DNA from: Luxibacter massiliensis
GTDB lineage: Bacteria; Bacillota; Clostridia; Lachnospirales; Lachnospiraceae
Direction of reading: 5' to 3'
Length of the DNA: 64,000 nt
Assembly (NCBI RefSeq): GCF_900604355.1
Contig: NZ_UWOE01000002.1
Location: forward strand, 287,900 to 351,899
Made by a program: the position numbers and the translations under genes. The first letter of the stretch is position 1, and each line of letters starts with the position of its first letter. This document shows positions 33,433-43,111 of the stretch, piece by piece. The notes under the pieces are model-generated. The model was given only the letters and a program-made list of their open reading frames with translations. It had not been told where the DNA came from and did not search any database.

Positions 33433-35292
33433 ATGGATAAATATACAGTTTTGAAGGAAGTATTCGGGTACACTTCCTTCCGACAAGGCCAGTCGGAATT
33501 GGTGGAGAGCAGCCTAAATGGACAAGATGTGCTGGGAATAATGCCTACAGGAGCTGGGAAATCAGTCTGCTATCAGGTACCTGCCTTGCTGTTCCAGGGA
33601 ATTTCTATTATAATTTCACCTTTAATTTCTCTGATGAAGGATCAAGTAACAGCGCTTAACCAGCTTGGAATCCATGCTGCTTATATTAATAGTTCTCTTA
33701 CAGAAGGGCAGTTCAGAAAGGCAATGGAGAATGCCAGAGAGGGACGGTACAAGATTATTTATGTGGCTCCAGAACGCTTGATGACAGATTCTTTTCTGGC
33801 ATTTATTAAGTGCGTGGATATTTCTATGGTAGCAGTGGACGAGGCCCACTGTATCTCCCAGTGGGGACAGGATTTCCGTCCCAGCTACCTAAAGATTGTA
33901 GATTTTATTAATTTGCTGCCCAGCAGGCCGGCCATTGCTGCTTATACGGCGACTGCTACGAAAGCTGTAAAGGAAGATATTATATGTATACTTGGACTGA
34001 GGGAGCCAACAGTTGTAGTGACAGGGTATGACAGGAAAAATTTGTACTTTTCGGTAAAGAAACCAAAAGATAAAATGGAGGAACTTCTTTCCTGCCTAAA
34101 GAGAAATAAAGACAGAAGTGGGATTATTTACTGCAACACAAGAAAGAATGTGGAGGAGGTCTACGCCGCGCTTCTGATGAAGGGGTATTCAGTATCGAAG
34201 TACCATGCCGGCCTGACAGATTCTGAGAGAAGGCAGAGCCAGGATGATTTTATCTATGACGTAAAACCTGTAATGGTAGCCACAAATGCTTTTGGAATGG
34301 GGATTGACAAGTCAAATGTCCGGTTTGTCATCCATTATAATATGCCGAAAGATATTGAAAGCTATTATCAGGAGGCCGGCCGTGCAGGCAGAGATGGCGA
34401 ATCTGCAGAATGCATTCTGCTTTACTCGGGCCAGGATGTAAAAATTAATGAGTTTTTGATAGAAAAGCAGGCTGAGAATGATGAGTTAGATGAAAGCGAA
34501 AGAGAACAGCTTAGACAGAGGGACTATGAAAGATTACGTAGTATGACCTTTTACAGTTTTACCAATGAATGCCTGCGCAATTATATCCTGCAGTATTTTG
34601 GGGAGCCTGGCAGCAATTATTGTGGAAATTGTGAGAATTGCCTGACAGAATTTGAGGATATGGATGTAACGGCGGATGCATATACTATTATCCAGCTTGT
34701 TAAGACAAGCGGTGAGAGATATGGAATACAGGCAGTTGTAGATGCCGTCCACGGATCAGATACTGCAAAGGTGCAGCAGTTCAGACTGAATAATAATTCA
34801 TTTTATGGGGCCTTAAAAAAGAGGACTTTAGTTAGAATCAGGCAGATTTTAAATCATCTGTTGATAAAAGGATATATACGGCTGACAGCCAATGAATATC
34901 CTGTCTTAAAAGTAACCAGCCGGGGAAATGCGTTCATATTAGATGAAAACCGTCAGCCATTCATCTTAAAGTTTCCTAAAGAGGTGGAGAAAAAACCAAC
35001 AGAGAGGAAGGCCGGAAAGAAAGCTGTCACAGAAGTGCGCTATCCCGAGTTATTTGAACGTCTGCGTCAGAGGAGGTATGAGCTGGCTCAGAAGAGTCAC
35101 GTACCGCCCTATATTATTTTTTCGGACAAGACATTAAAGGAAATGAGTACTTATCTGCCTGGGAACAGGGACGAAATGATGAAAATAAATGGAGTAGGGA
35201 ATAATAAGTTTGAGAAATATGGAGAGATATTTATGGCAGTGATTGAAGAATTTGTTAGGGAGTATAAAATCCAAATACCTCCAAATCAATAG
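33433..35292 (+). CDS. recQ: ATP-dependent DNA helicase RecQ
   Basis: 619 residues from ATG 33433, preceded by AGGAGAAGG. Motif I MPTGAGKSVCYQVPAL, II VDEAHCISQWGQDFRPSY, III AYTATATKAV, V VMVATNAFGMGIDKSNVRFV and VI YYQEAGRAGRDGESAECIL. The RQC zinc Cys (CLRNYILQYFGE..CGNCENC), winged helix and a C-terminal HRDC domain (FERLRQRRYELAQKSHVPPY) follow. It unwinds DNA 3' to 5' in recombination and fork repair. It follows two other repair genes. Confidence 0.95.
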   Translation: MDKYTVLKEVFGYTSFRQGQSELVESSLNGQDVLGIMPTGAGKSVCYQVPALLFQGISIIISPLISLMKDQVTALNQLGIHAAYINSSLTEGQFRKAMENAREGRYKIIYVAPERLMTDSFLAFIKCVDISMVAVDEAHCISQWGQDFRPSYLKIVDFINLLPSRPAIAAYTATATKAVKEDIICILGLREPTVVVTGYDRKNLYFSVKKPKDKMEELLSCLKRNKDRSGIIYCNTRKNVEEVYAALLMKGYSVSKYHAGLTDSERRQSQDDFIYDVKPVMVATNAFGMGIDKSNVRFVIHYNMPKDIESYYQEAGRAGRDGESAECILLYSGQDVKINEFLIEKQAENDELDESEREQLRQRDYERLRSMTFYSFTNECLRNYILQYFGEPGSNYCGNCENCLTEFEDMDVTADAYTIIQLVKTSGERYGIQAVVDAVHGSDTAKVQQFRLNNNSFYGALKKRTLVRIRQILNHLLIKGYIRLTANEYPVLKVTSRGNAFILDENRQPFILKFPKEVEKKPTERKAGKKAVTEVRYPELFERLRQRRYELAQKSHVPPYIIFSDKTLKEMSTYLPGNRDEMMKINGVGNNKFEKYGEIFMAVIEEFVREYKIQIPPNQ

Positions 35293-35639
35293 CAGCACAC
35301 CGAATATAAATGAACTGCCATAGGTGCCTGCCTGATGTTTCGATTGCACCGTTGCTTTCAATGGTTGCAGCCATCCCTGCACTTTATTCCTGCGGGCAAC
35401 GGGCCAAGGGGACAGTTTACATGTCCCCTTGGCGGCTGCCGCGAGGGTCCCAGACCCCGTTGCTTGTATCGCTGCTAGTTAGACGCCCCGTATGCCTGTA
35501 TCAGGGTTTTTGGCTCAAGAGCCTTGTACTAGAATCCATCATGGTTTGTTCATAGGGCAGAAATTTATTTTTTCGTGTACTTGTCATATAATATAAGCAG
35601 TTTGTTACACAGCAGTTGTGGGCATATTGTAAATATTTT
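35293..35639. other. Gap with an inverted repeat
   Basis: No gene recognised. The CCAAGGGGAC inverted repeat is the only clear structure. TTGTCATATAATATAAG near 35580 resembles a -10 box on the plus strand but points to nothing. Confidence 0.35.
35404..35432. repeat. Inverted repeat CCAAGGGGAC
   Basis: CCAAGGGGAC (35404-35413) and GTCCCCTTGG (35423-35432) form a 10-bp stem with a 9-base loop. It shares the AGGGGACAG core with the 40-bp palindrome at 7573, so both may belong to one family. It could end recQ transcripts. Confidence 0.7.
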
Positions 35640-36389
35640 TTAGAATAGCTGGAATTCCTTAATAAACCCTTTGATAAAGTCAACGCAGATATCTAACGCG
35701 TCCTGGCCCAGTTCTGGGGTGGAGTCTTTAGGGTCGAAGGGTCCGAACCAGCCGCTTGGAGCAATTTCTTTTGTGTCCCTGCAAAGCCTTACAGTACCTC
35801 CCTTATAATTGACAGCCTGAATATAGGCAGCAGTTACGTTGTCAGAGGGGTGCTGGGGATTCATTGGCTGTCCCAGCTCCAGATGTACACTTTCCGGGTC
35901 AATTGCCATCATTACGGAAGTTTCCAGGATATCACCATGCCCACCCTGGAATTTGTCATCCAGTTGGGCCGCCAGGCTCCACCAGTCAATACTTGCGCAG
36001 ATACCTCCTTTATGGTATACATCCAGGGCCATGCGGTCTATGGAGGGGGTATTGCCCCCATGGCCGTTCAATACAAGAAATCTTTTGGCGCCATGCTGCA
36101 TCAGGGAATCTGTAATTCCATGTAGGACCATATATAATCCTTCATAACCAATATTGATGCTCCCCTCAAAGCTTAAATGATAGGGACATACTCCATAGGG
36201 AACAGTTGGGGCAATGATAATGTTTTCCATATCTGCAATATGATCTGCCAGATAGGTGGGAACCATATAATCAGTGCCGAGGGCACTCTGTGTGCCGTGT
36301 TGTTCTGTACTGCCCACAGGAATTACAATAACAGGATCCTTCGAAAAGGCCTCCTTTGCCTGTGTGGTTGTCATTTTACCAAGATACAT
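35640..36389 (-). CDS. Creatininase-family amidohydrolase
   Basis: 249 residues from the ATG at 36389, which follows GAGGAGGTAAGG. Metal-binding blocks: VIPVGSTEQHGTQSALGTDY (Glu, His, Asp), FLVLNGHGGN, and GGHGDILETSVMM. The family opens creatinine-like cyclic amides or formyl-amide compounds with Zn or Mn. It is the last gene of a minus-strand operon behind a sodium symporter and its small partner, so the symporter probably brings in its substrate or a precursor. Confidence 0.9.
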   Translation of the reverse strand: MYLGKMTTTQAKEAFSKDPVIVIPVGSTEQHGTQSALGTDYMVPTYLADHIADMENIIIAPTVPYGVCPYHLSFEGSINIGYEGLYMVLHGITDSLMQHGAKRFLVLNGHGGNTPSIDRMALDVYHKGGICASIDWWSLAAQLDDKFQGGHGDILETSVMMAIDPESVHLELGQPMNPQHPSDNVTAAYIQAVNYKGGTVRLCRDTKEIAPSGWFGPFDPKDSTPELGQDALDICVDFIKGFIKEFQLF

Positions 36390-36457
36390 AACCTTACCTC
36401 CTCTGTAATTTTCATTATATTTCAGAATACCTATATACGCCATTCTGGATGCAGTGC

Positions 36458-37945
36458 CTATGAATTCTTTTGGAACAGGCTAAAATGCCTGGAGATTGTT
36501 TCCTGGGGCGGTGCTGCAGTCAGTTTGCTGACAATTAGCATAGTGATAGAGCCGAGGATTGTTGCAGGAAACAGAGCATGGAATCCAAATGCCAATGCTT
36601 TTACAGACGGCACTAAAGTGAATGCCAGGAGTGCGGCTACCCCAACCAGTACAGAAGCAATAGCCCCGGCTGCCGTCGACTTTTTCCAGTACATCCCAAA
36701 TAAAATAGGTACTACGAAAATGGCCATTCCAGAAAAAGCAAAGAGGTTAATTTCAAAAATGCTTCCCGGCTGGAATATACCAAAACAGATAACTAGGATG
36801 CCGATCAATACAGTAACAATTTTAGACATATTCATGACACTTTCGTCAGAAGCATTTTTATTGATAATCTTTTGGTAGATATCACGTGTCACTGCTCCCG
36901 TGGTAGTTACTAAAATACCGTCAATTGTGGACATTCCTGCGGCTACAATCCCTGAAATAAAGATAGAAGCCAGGAATGGATTTAATCCTCTCTGGAGAAT
37001 TAATGGCACAATTTGGTCAGCCTTTTCGATGTTCTGGACAAAAGAAATACCATTTACACCAGCCCACTCGATCAGTGTGGCAGAGAAGAACATACCTGCC
37101 GTGCCAAGCAGGACAGCTTTGAACATAGTCTTATGATCCTTCATGGCAAAGAATTTTGTGAACAAATGGGGCTGCCCCATAGTAAAGAAAGACCACAGGA
37201 CAATGTTTGATACAAAATATGCCCATGGCATATATCCATTTGCGCCTGGGAAGGTTAAATAGTCCGGGTTTAAGTTATTAAGAGTGCTGTTGATATTGTC
37301 AAAGCCTCCTCCCATAACTACAGATACAATAAAGGTGACAATGGCGGTTCCAAACATCAGGCTGCCCTGAATAACGTCTGTCATCATGGCGCCCTTCATT
37401 CCTCCAGCCATACAATAAAGGATTACGATGGCCCCCATCCCTACAACGCCTACCCATTCAGGCAGGCCAGTGAAAACATGTACGATAACGCCTGCGCCGA
37501 TAATCTGCGCCCCCATCATGGGGATTAAGAAAAAGAGCATCATAATGCCGAGGATCCCGCTCATTGGTTTGGAGTGATAACGGTCTGACAGATAATCTGC
37601 CATAGTCAGGAAGCCGTATTCATGGCCAAGCCGTAATAGCCTTTTTCCCATCAGGAGGGCAGGGAGAATCATACAGAATACAGCTCCTGGTACAGAAATT
37701 GCCATACCCGCATAGCCGACCCCATAGATGGTTCCCGGCGTGCCCAGAAATGTGCCCATGGAGAACTGTGTGGAGAAATAAGCGATACCGCTGACAACAA
37801 CGCCTGCTTTTCCGCTTAATACGAAGAAGTCTCCCAGGCTGCTTGTCTTACGGCTGGCATACCATCCAATAAACGCCATAATTCCCAGATAAAGTGCAAG
37901 AACTGTATAAAATGGAATTGGTGAAGGTTGTACTGCTGCGCTCAT
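36458..37945 (-). CDS. Sodium:solute symporter (SSS family)
   Basis: 495 residues with about 13 helices; GWYASRKTSSLGDFFVLSGK near the start and LLRLGHEYGFLTMADYLSDRYHS are typical of pantothenate/proline-type SSS carriers. The ribosome site GGGGGAA lies inside the end of the preceding small gene, and only 3 bases separate the two genes. Substrate unknown; the linked creatininase and isoaspartyl dipeptidase suggest an amide or peptide-like compound. Confidence 0.92.
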   Translation of the reverse strand: MSAAVQPSPIPFYTVLALYLGIMAFIGWYASRKTSSLGDFFVLSGKAGVVVSGIAYFSTQFSMGTFLGTPGTIYGVGYAGMAISVPGAVFCMILPALLMGKRLLRLGHEYGFLTMADYLSDRYHSKPMSGILGIMMLFFLIPMMGAQIIGAGVIVHVFTGLPEWVGVVGMGAIVILYCMAGGMKGAMMTDVIQGSLMFGTAIVTFIVSVVMGGGFDNINSTLNNLNPDYLTFPGANGYMPWAYFVSNIVLWSFFTMGQPHLFTKFFAMKDHKTMFKAVLLGTAGMFFSATLIEWAGVNGISFVQNIEKADQIVPLILQRGLNPFLASIFISGIVAAGMSTIDGILVTTTGAVTRDIYQKIINKNASDESVMNMSKIVTVLIGILVICFGIFQPGSIFEINLFAFSGMAIFVVPILFGMYWKKSTAAGAIASVLVGVAALLAFTLVPSVKALAFGFHALFPATILGSITMLIVSKLTAAPPQETISRHFSLFQKNS

Positions 37946-37948
37946 ACT

Positions 37949-38215
37949 TTATTCCCCCTTATTCTCAGAAATATTTTCTTCGTCATAGATGTGATACTCT
38001 TTACGTTTCATGCACATCCGGTAATAAATAATAATCAGCACAAAGGTAACTGCGGTGTGTGCAAACCATCCAAATAAGTAGGAGGGTATCCCGCCAAAGG
38101 ACGGAATGTAGGTTGTGCTGTAGAAGAACGGGAATGGAAGCATAATCAGGAAAAACATAAATAGAAATATGATTAACCATGTCCGCTCGAAGTGCTTTTC
38201 AAATAATTGTTTCAT
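37949..38215 (-). CDS. Small membrane partner of the symporter (DUF3311-like)
   Basis: 88 residues with two helices (WLIIFLFMFFLIMLPFPFFY and FGWFAHTAVTFVLIIIYYRM). Small two-helix proteins of this type sit next to SSS transporters and may be subunits. First gene of the minus-strand operon; AGAGGTAACC before ATG 38215. Confidence 0.75.
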   Translation of the reverse strand: MKQLFEKHFERTWLIIFLFMFFLIMLPFPFFYSTTYIPSFGGIPSYLFGWFAHTAVTFVLIIIYYRMCMKRKEYHIYDEENISENKGE

Positions 38216-38298
38216 GTGGTTACCTCTCTTCCTTTACTTTTTTCGGTTTTTTTGTAAAATATTTATATCATTCTATGTAATAAATGAAAATAAATGAA

Positions 38299-38359
38299 GT
38301 AAATACTTTACATATTGTATTCTATTATATACAATATCTTTAAAAAGTAAAGTATTTAC
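38299..38359. promoter_or_regulatory. Paired inverted operators in the divergent control region
   Basis: GTAAATACTTTAC (38299-38311) and its exact reverse complement GTAAAGTATTTAC (38347-38359) flank a central hairpin ATATTGTAT / ATACAATAT (38312-38320, 38329-38337). They lie between the divergent symporter operon and the RpiR gene. A similar half, AGTAAATACTGTGA, is at 39297. Confidence 0.65.
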
Positions 38360-38432
38360 TATCAAAAACTTGAAAATTATTGATTTCTTGAAAGTGGTCA
38401 GAATATTCATGAAATTATGAGAAGGGAGAAGT

Positions 38433-39275
38433 ATGGACATATTAGAACGGATTCATAAGCTTTACCCCAGCCTGACAAGAAAGCAGAAGGGGATTGCAGA
38501 TTATCTTTTAGACAACCCGGAAGATATCTGTTATATTACATTGGCCCAGCTAAGCCAGCAGACAGGGGCATCAGAATTGACTATCCTACGTTTCTGCCAG
38601 AAAATGGGATGTGAAAGTTTTTTGAAATTGAAAGATAACTTTAGGGAGTATACACAGTGGATGGTAAAGCATTTATCATCGTCTGCTTATTTTGTCCCTG
38701 AAGTGGATAGTAAAAATATCACAGGAAAGCAGGAGCTGCTTAAGGCAATTTGTACTGAAGAGGCAAGCGCCGCCGTAGAGTTTTTTTCAACGGTGGATTT
38801 GGAGAGTATTATTTCTGCTGTGCAGATGATTAGAAAGAGCAGGCATATTTTAGTGATGGCTCATGACATTTCCAAAATACCCGGGGAGTTTCTTGTATTT
38901 AGGCTGAGGCTTTTGTACTTTGACGCAGAACTTATCGATCTGGCAGACCTGACTGAGACACAGAGCAGGCTGCAGGATTTGGAGGAGGGAGACTTGGTAG
39001 TGTTCTTTGCGTTCCCCAAATATTATTATCCTCTGGCCAGTATTGCACGTAAAGTTATAGAGAAGGGAATCCCTATCCTGGGTATTACTAATAACCCTTC
39101 CTCGCCTATAGCGGAATATAGCAGCCAGCTTCTTTTATGCCAAACCTCTACCAGAGTCTTTTATAATACTCTGACTCTGCCAATGGCTATGTTAAATCTT
39201 TTGGCCTCTTATTTAGTGATCGATACTGTCCCAGATTCTGACCGGGAAGAGTTTATGGATACTCTCTCATCATAA
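38433..39275 (+). CDS. MurR/RpiR-family transcriptional regulator
   Basis: 280 residues. N-terminal HTH_6 domain (YPSLTRKQKGIADYLLDNPE, then ITLAQLSQQTGASELTILRF CQKMG). The C-terminal SIS domain, which would bind a phosphorylated ligand, is present but divergent (VQMIRKSRHILVMAHDISKI). GGGAG precedes the ATG. Its place between divergent operons with shared GTAAATACT sites makes it the likely regulator of this regulon. Confidence 0.9.
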   Translation: MDILERIHKLYPSLTRKQKGIADYLLDNPEDICYITLAQLSQQTGASELTILRFCQKMGCESFLKLKDNFREYTQWMVKHLSSSAYFVPEVDSKNITGKQELLKAICTEEASAAVEFFSTVDLESIISAVQMIRKSRHILVMAHDISKIPGEFLVFRLRLLYFDAELIDLADLTETQSRLQDLEEGDLVVFFAFPKYYYPLASIARKVIEKGIPILGITNNPSSPIAEYSSQLLLCQTSTRVFYNTLTLPMAMLNLLASYLVIDTVPDSDREEFMDTLSS

Positions 39276-39296
39276 AGAAATTTAGAGAACAGAAAT

Positions 39297-39310
39297 AGTA
39301 AATACTGTGA
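39297..39310 (+). promoter_or_regulatory. Third GTAAATACT-type site
   Basis: AGTAAATACTGTGA repeats the arm found at 38299 and lies 16 bases before the start of the PLP-dependent enzyme gene. Confidence 0.5.
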
Positions 39311-39325
39311 AAAGGAGGAATACAT

Positions 39326-40405
39326 ATGGAAATTGGAGGATTTTTCCCTTATGGGGAGACAGGGGCAGAGGAAAATGGATATTTAAGCAGAATATGCAGC
39401 CAGGCAGGAGATATGAAGCATTTGATGTCAGGAAGATGCGCGATTTATCTCTGCCTGCAGGATTCTATGCTGACAGACAACCGCCGGATTGCCTATCTTC
39501 CCGCCTATACTTGTGAGACCGTGAGCGGCTGTTTTGTAAAGGCGGGATATAAGATTTATTATTATGATGTAGATGAGAGCCTTACACCTTTGTTTGAAGA
39601 GCAGATGGCAGAGAAGATTAGTTTTCTTATGGTATGCGGTTACTATGGGTATTCTTCCTTTGACATTGAATTTGTTAAGAAGTGCCGTAAAAATGGTGTG
39701 ACTGTTATGCAGGATATAACACATACTGCTTTTTCTGAGAATGGTATTTGTAAAGAAACAGATTATGTGGTATGCAGCCTTCGCAAGTGGATGGGGGTTA
39801 TCTCGGGTGGGATTGCAGTGAAACAAAAAGGAGATTTTCAGGCAGAACCCTTGCCAAAAGATGAGGTGCACCTTGCTATCAGGGACAAAGCCCTTAAGCT
39901 GAGGGAGAAATATGAGCAGTGTAAAGATGAGACTTTAAACAAAGAGAGTGCCGATGCCTTCTGGGAAGCGGAATATATGCTGAGGGAGATATTTGATATG
40001 CAGGAGGGGGACGATGCTTCTTTAAGGACTATCAGATATTATCCAATAGAGAAAGCTGTGGAAAGGAGGAGGGAAAATTATACCTATCTTTTGAAACATT
40101 TTCCCGTTATGCCAGGGATACGGCCTGTTTTTAAAAAATTGCCAAAGGATACATGCCCTATGTTCTTTGCGGTGCTTGCAGAGGACAGGCAGCCTTTGCT
40201 GGAGTTCCTGGCCCGAAATCATATCCCGCCGAAAGTATATTGGCCTGTGCCGCCCTTTATTGAGATTGAAAATTATCCCCACGCCCAATATGTGTATAGC
40301 CATATCATGTCAGTCAGCTGTGACGAGAGGTTTACTGTGGATGACATGCAGTCTGTAATTACAGCATTTGAAGCATATGGGGATAAATCTTCAGATATTA
40401 GCTAA
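39326..40405 (+). CDS. PLP-dependent aminotransferase-like protein (DegT/fold type I)
   Basis: 359 residues. YLPAYTCETVSGCFVKAGYK, FLMVCGYYGYSSFD and VTVMQDITHTAF (the Asp that holds the pyridine nitrogen) fit fold type I enzymes of DegT kind; SLRKWMGVISGG gives the candidate PLP lysine. Substrate unknown. AAGGAGG precedes the ATG. It ends with a 4-base tail overlap against the convergent isoaspartyl dipeptidase gene. Confidence 0.75.
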   Translation: MEIGGFFPYGETGAEENGYLSRICSQAGDMKHLMSGRCAIYLCLQDSMLTDNRRIAYLPAYTCETVSGCFVKAGYKIYYYDVDESLTPLFEEQMAEKISFLMVCGYYGYSSFDIEFVKKCRKNGVTVMQDITHTAFSENGICKETDYVVCSLRKWMGVISGGIAVKQKGDFQAEPLPKDEVHLAIRDKALKLREKYEQCKDETLNKESADAFWEAEYMLREIFDMQEGDDASLRTIRYYPIEKAVERRRENYTYLLKHFPVMPGIRPVFKKLPKDTCPMFFAVLAEDRQPLLEFLARNHIPPKVYWPVPPFIEIENYPHAQYVYSHIMSVSCDERFTVDDMQSVITAFEAYGDKSSDIS

Positions 40406-41553
40406 AATTTTTTTTCGTATGTTCCCTGCCGTATAAGGGTGCCGCCGTCCATCATCAGGGAACCTTTTGCCACTACACTGAGCAGGTTTAGTTCTGGGGT
40501 GAACAACAGTAGGTCCGCGTCAGAGCCTTCCCGGATATACCCTTTTGCCGGAGAAAGTCCCAGGGCGTCAGCCACATTGGAAGTGAGACAGGAGAGGGCG
40601 TCAGCCAGAGGTATATGATGCTTCTGAACCATACTCTGTAGTTCATGATACATACCGGTTACACCGGAAACACCGATTTCTAACAGGGAACCGTCCTCTG
40701 CGTAATTTGACCAACTCCCATGACCGTCGGAACTGCAGGTTATATGGCTGATAGGGAGGCCTTTGTCCCTTGCGCGGGTAATGCATTCTCCTGCAGAAGG
40801 CTGTCCGGGCATACGGCAGGTGTAGTCTATATAGCCGCCCGCCCTGAGGAACTCATATCCCTCCTCCAAAAGGTGGGGATTCCTGTTGACATGGGTGGGG
40901 CGGAACACCTTGGCAGGGATAGAAGTTTCTCTCAGTGCCTGGAATATAGGCTGAAGGCCAGTGTCTGAGTCTCCCATATGAAGTACTATTATACCTGGCT
41001 TTCCGCTCAGCATTCCTGCAACTCTTACGTCGCTGGCTATCCGGATAAAATCTTCCATGGAAATATTGGGAGCGCGGTGATCGGAAATGGCGAGTTTCAG
41101 GCCTAAGACCTCGCGTATGAACATAATGTCCCTCTGGGGGGATCCGGTGAGGGTGGGGCTTGGGTAGCCATATGCACCTGTGAGCATATAGGCAGTAACG
41201 CCCTCCTCGTTTAAGGCGGAGATTTTTGCGTACAAATCCTCAGGGGTACGGGTTATACCGTCGGTTCCTAAAAGGCCTATAACAGTTGTGATGCCGTTCT
41301 CAATGAGTTCAGACAGCTGAAGCTCAGGGGTACGGGTATGGAAGCTTCCTTCTCCCCCTCCGCCTGTCACGTGTACGTGCTGATCAATAAAACCTGGGGT
41401 CAGAATTTGTCCGTCTGCGTGAATGACCTTACATGGCATATCCAAATCCCGGATGTGGCTGGAGATGTATTCGATTTTACCGCCGCATACAAGTACATCT
41501 TGTTTCCCCAGATATGATGGACTGTATACCTCTGCATTTTTAATTAGTAACAT
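40402..41553 (-). CDS. iadA: Isoaspartyl dipeptidase (beta-aspartyl peptidase)
   Basis: 383 residues from the ATG at 41553 (AGGAG 9 bases upstream; an earlier ATG at 41574 has none). LTPGFIDQHVHVTGGGGEGS contains the HxH zinc ligands; ILHMGDSDTGLQPIFQAL, PTHVNR and HITCSSDGHGSW carry the other ligands and the catalytic Asp. It cleaves beta-aspartyl dipeptides formed by protein ageing. Near the peptide-related symporter regulon. Confidence 0.93.
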   Translation of the reverse strand: MLLIKNAEVYSPSYLGKQDVLVCGGKIEYISSHIRDLDMPCKVIHADGQILTPGFIDQHVHVTGGGGEGSFHTRTPELQLSELIENGITTVIGLLGTDGITRTPEDLYAKISALNEEGVTAYMLTGAYGYPSPTLTGSPQRDIMFIREVLGLKLAISDHRAPNISMEDFIRIASDVRVAGMLSGKPGIIVLHMGDSDTGLQPIFQALRETSIPAKVFRPTHVNRNPHLLEEGYEFLRAGGYIDYTCRMPGQPSAGECITRARDKGLPISHITCSSDGHGSWSNYAEDGSLLEIGVSGVTGMYHELQSMVQKHHIPLADALSCLTSNVADALGLSPAKGYIREGSDADLLLFTPELNLLSVVAKGSLMMDGGTLIRQGTYEKKF

Positions 41554-41658
41554 GTTATTGGCTCCTGTCATCAAATTTTTTTCTGCCCTTAATATTGAAT
41601 GATTTCATGCTGTTTGTCAAGATTGCCGGTGGAAAGGTTTTGTCTGGGAAAAGGTATA

Positions 41659-42996
41659 TTACGGTACAGCCTTTAACTTCCATTTTCCAGTTTTGTACTC
41701 CAGGAAAGAAATCATATAGTTGGCTGCCCATCCGAGGGGGACGGCGTACCATACCATGGCGATTCCGAACCGGGGGGCCATAGTTACGGCAAAGCAGACC
41801 CGTATCCCCAAATTTACAAGATTTGCCACTGTGAACATGGCCATATCCCCGGCGCCTCTTAGAACACCGTCGGTTATCATCTTTAGTCCGATCAGGACAA
41901 AGAACCATCCCATAAACTGAAGGCAGCGTGATCCTGTATCCATGGCGAGAACGGAACCTCCTTCTCCCAAAAAGAGAGAAATAACCGGCCGGTGTAAAAC
42001 CTCCAGGGCAAAGCATATGGCAACAGCAAAAAGGGCGACAATCCCATATGCACTGTGATAACCCTTCTGCACTCTTTCAAATTGTGATGCGCCAATATTT
42101 TGTGCCGTATATGGAGAGATGGCATTTCCCATTGCAGCCATGGGCACGATGCAAAGACTTTCCACCCGCATAGCCGCTGAAAAACCTGCCAGCATTTCGG
42201 TACCAAAACTGTTGACAACAGACTGCACGAGCATCATGCCTATAGAGACTGTAGACTGCTGCAAGACAGAAGGGAGCGCGATCCTCGCCATATCTTTAAG
42301 TTCTGCAGTGTCGAACCGGGAGTAAGCCTCTGCTGGATAGGCTGAGAGTTCCTTTAAAAATAGCAGGAAGGCCGCAGCAGCAGATATTCCCTGTGCCGCC
42401 AAGGTTGCCCAGGCGACTCCTGCCACCCCCAGATTGAGGGAATATACCATATAAATGTCCAGGAGAATGTTAAAGACTGATGAAAAGATTAAGAGGTACA
42501 GGGGAATCCGTGAACGGCCCAGGGCATTAAACATAGCTGACAGGACATTGTACATGAATAAAAAGGGCAGTCCTATAAAATAAATATTCAGGTATTCTGC
42601 GGCTTGGCCCAGTATATTGGATGGAGTATTTAAAAGCTGCATGATCTCAGTACCCTTCCACAGCCCAAAACCGCCGAGAATGATGCTCACTCCCAGGAAT
42701 GAAAAGAGAGCTGTGTACACAGAGGACTTCATTTTACCATAATCTCTTGAGCCAAATGCACGGCTGGTAATTACTGAAGCCCCGATACCGCCCCCGATTG
42801 CAATAGAAATAAATACATTTGTAAGAGAATAGGAAGCGCCGACTGCAGCCAGTGCATCTTCACCCACAAACTGGCCTACAACAACAGAATCGGCCATTGT
42901 ATAGAACTGCTGGAACAGGTTTCCTACCATCATAGGGAATGCAAAGACAAGAAGCGCCTTAATAGGTTTTTCTTTTATCAAATATTCTTTGTCCAT
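41659..42996 (-). CDS. MATE-family efflux transporter
   Basis: 445 residues, about 12 helices. KALLVFAFPMMVGNLFQQFY, ADSVVVGQFVGEDALAAVGA and GAVIT-like GASVITSRAFGSRDY match the family. It exports drugs or flavins using H+ or Na+. Start preceded by GAAAGGCAGG. Its upstream region is full of repeats. Confidence 0.92.
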   Translation of the reverse strand: MDKEYLIKEKPIKALLVFAFPMMVGNLFQQFYTMADSVVVGQFVGEDALAAVGASYSLTNVFISIAIGGGIGASVITSRAFGSRDYGKMKSSVYTALFSFLGVSIILGGFGLWKGTEIMQLLNTPSNILGQAAEYLNIYFIGLPFLFMYNVLSAMFNALGRSRIPLYLLIFSSVFNILLDIYMVYSLNLGVAGVAWATLAAQGISAAAAFLLFLKELSAYPAEAYSRFDTAELKDMARIALPSVLQQSTVSIGMMLVQSVVNSFGTEMLAGFSAAMRVESLCIVPMAAMGNAISPYTAQNIGASQFERVQKGYHSAYGIVALFAVAICFALEVLHRPVISLFLGEGGSVLAMDTGSRCLQFMGWFFVLIGLKMITDGVLRGAGDMAMFTVANLVNLGIRVCFAVTMAPRFGIAMVWYAVPLGWAANYMISFLEYKTGKWKLKAVP

Positions 42997-43041
42997 GTCA
43001 GACCTGCCTTTCCGTAATACTTTTTAATCTGTATCAGATTA

Positions 43042-43110
43042 TTATACCTTATTGAACTGCTAATACTCAATAAGTGTACCTCATTGAGCATTAGCAGTTT
43101 AATAAGTATG
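43042..43110. repeat. Large hairpin, head of the dispersed repeat
   Basis: The arms 43048-43071 and 43083-43106 are inverted copies, 22 of 24 bases matching, around an 11-base loop. The right arm has ATTGAGCATTAGCAGTTTAA. The same right-arm text begins copy B at 24563. Confidence 0.8.
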
Positions 43111-43111
43111 C

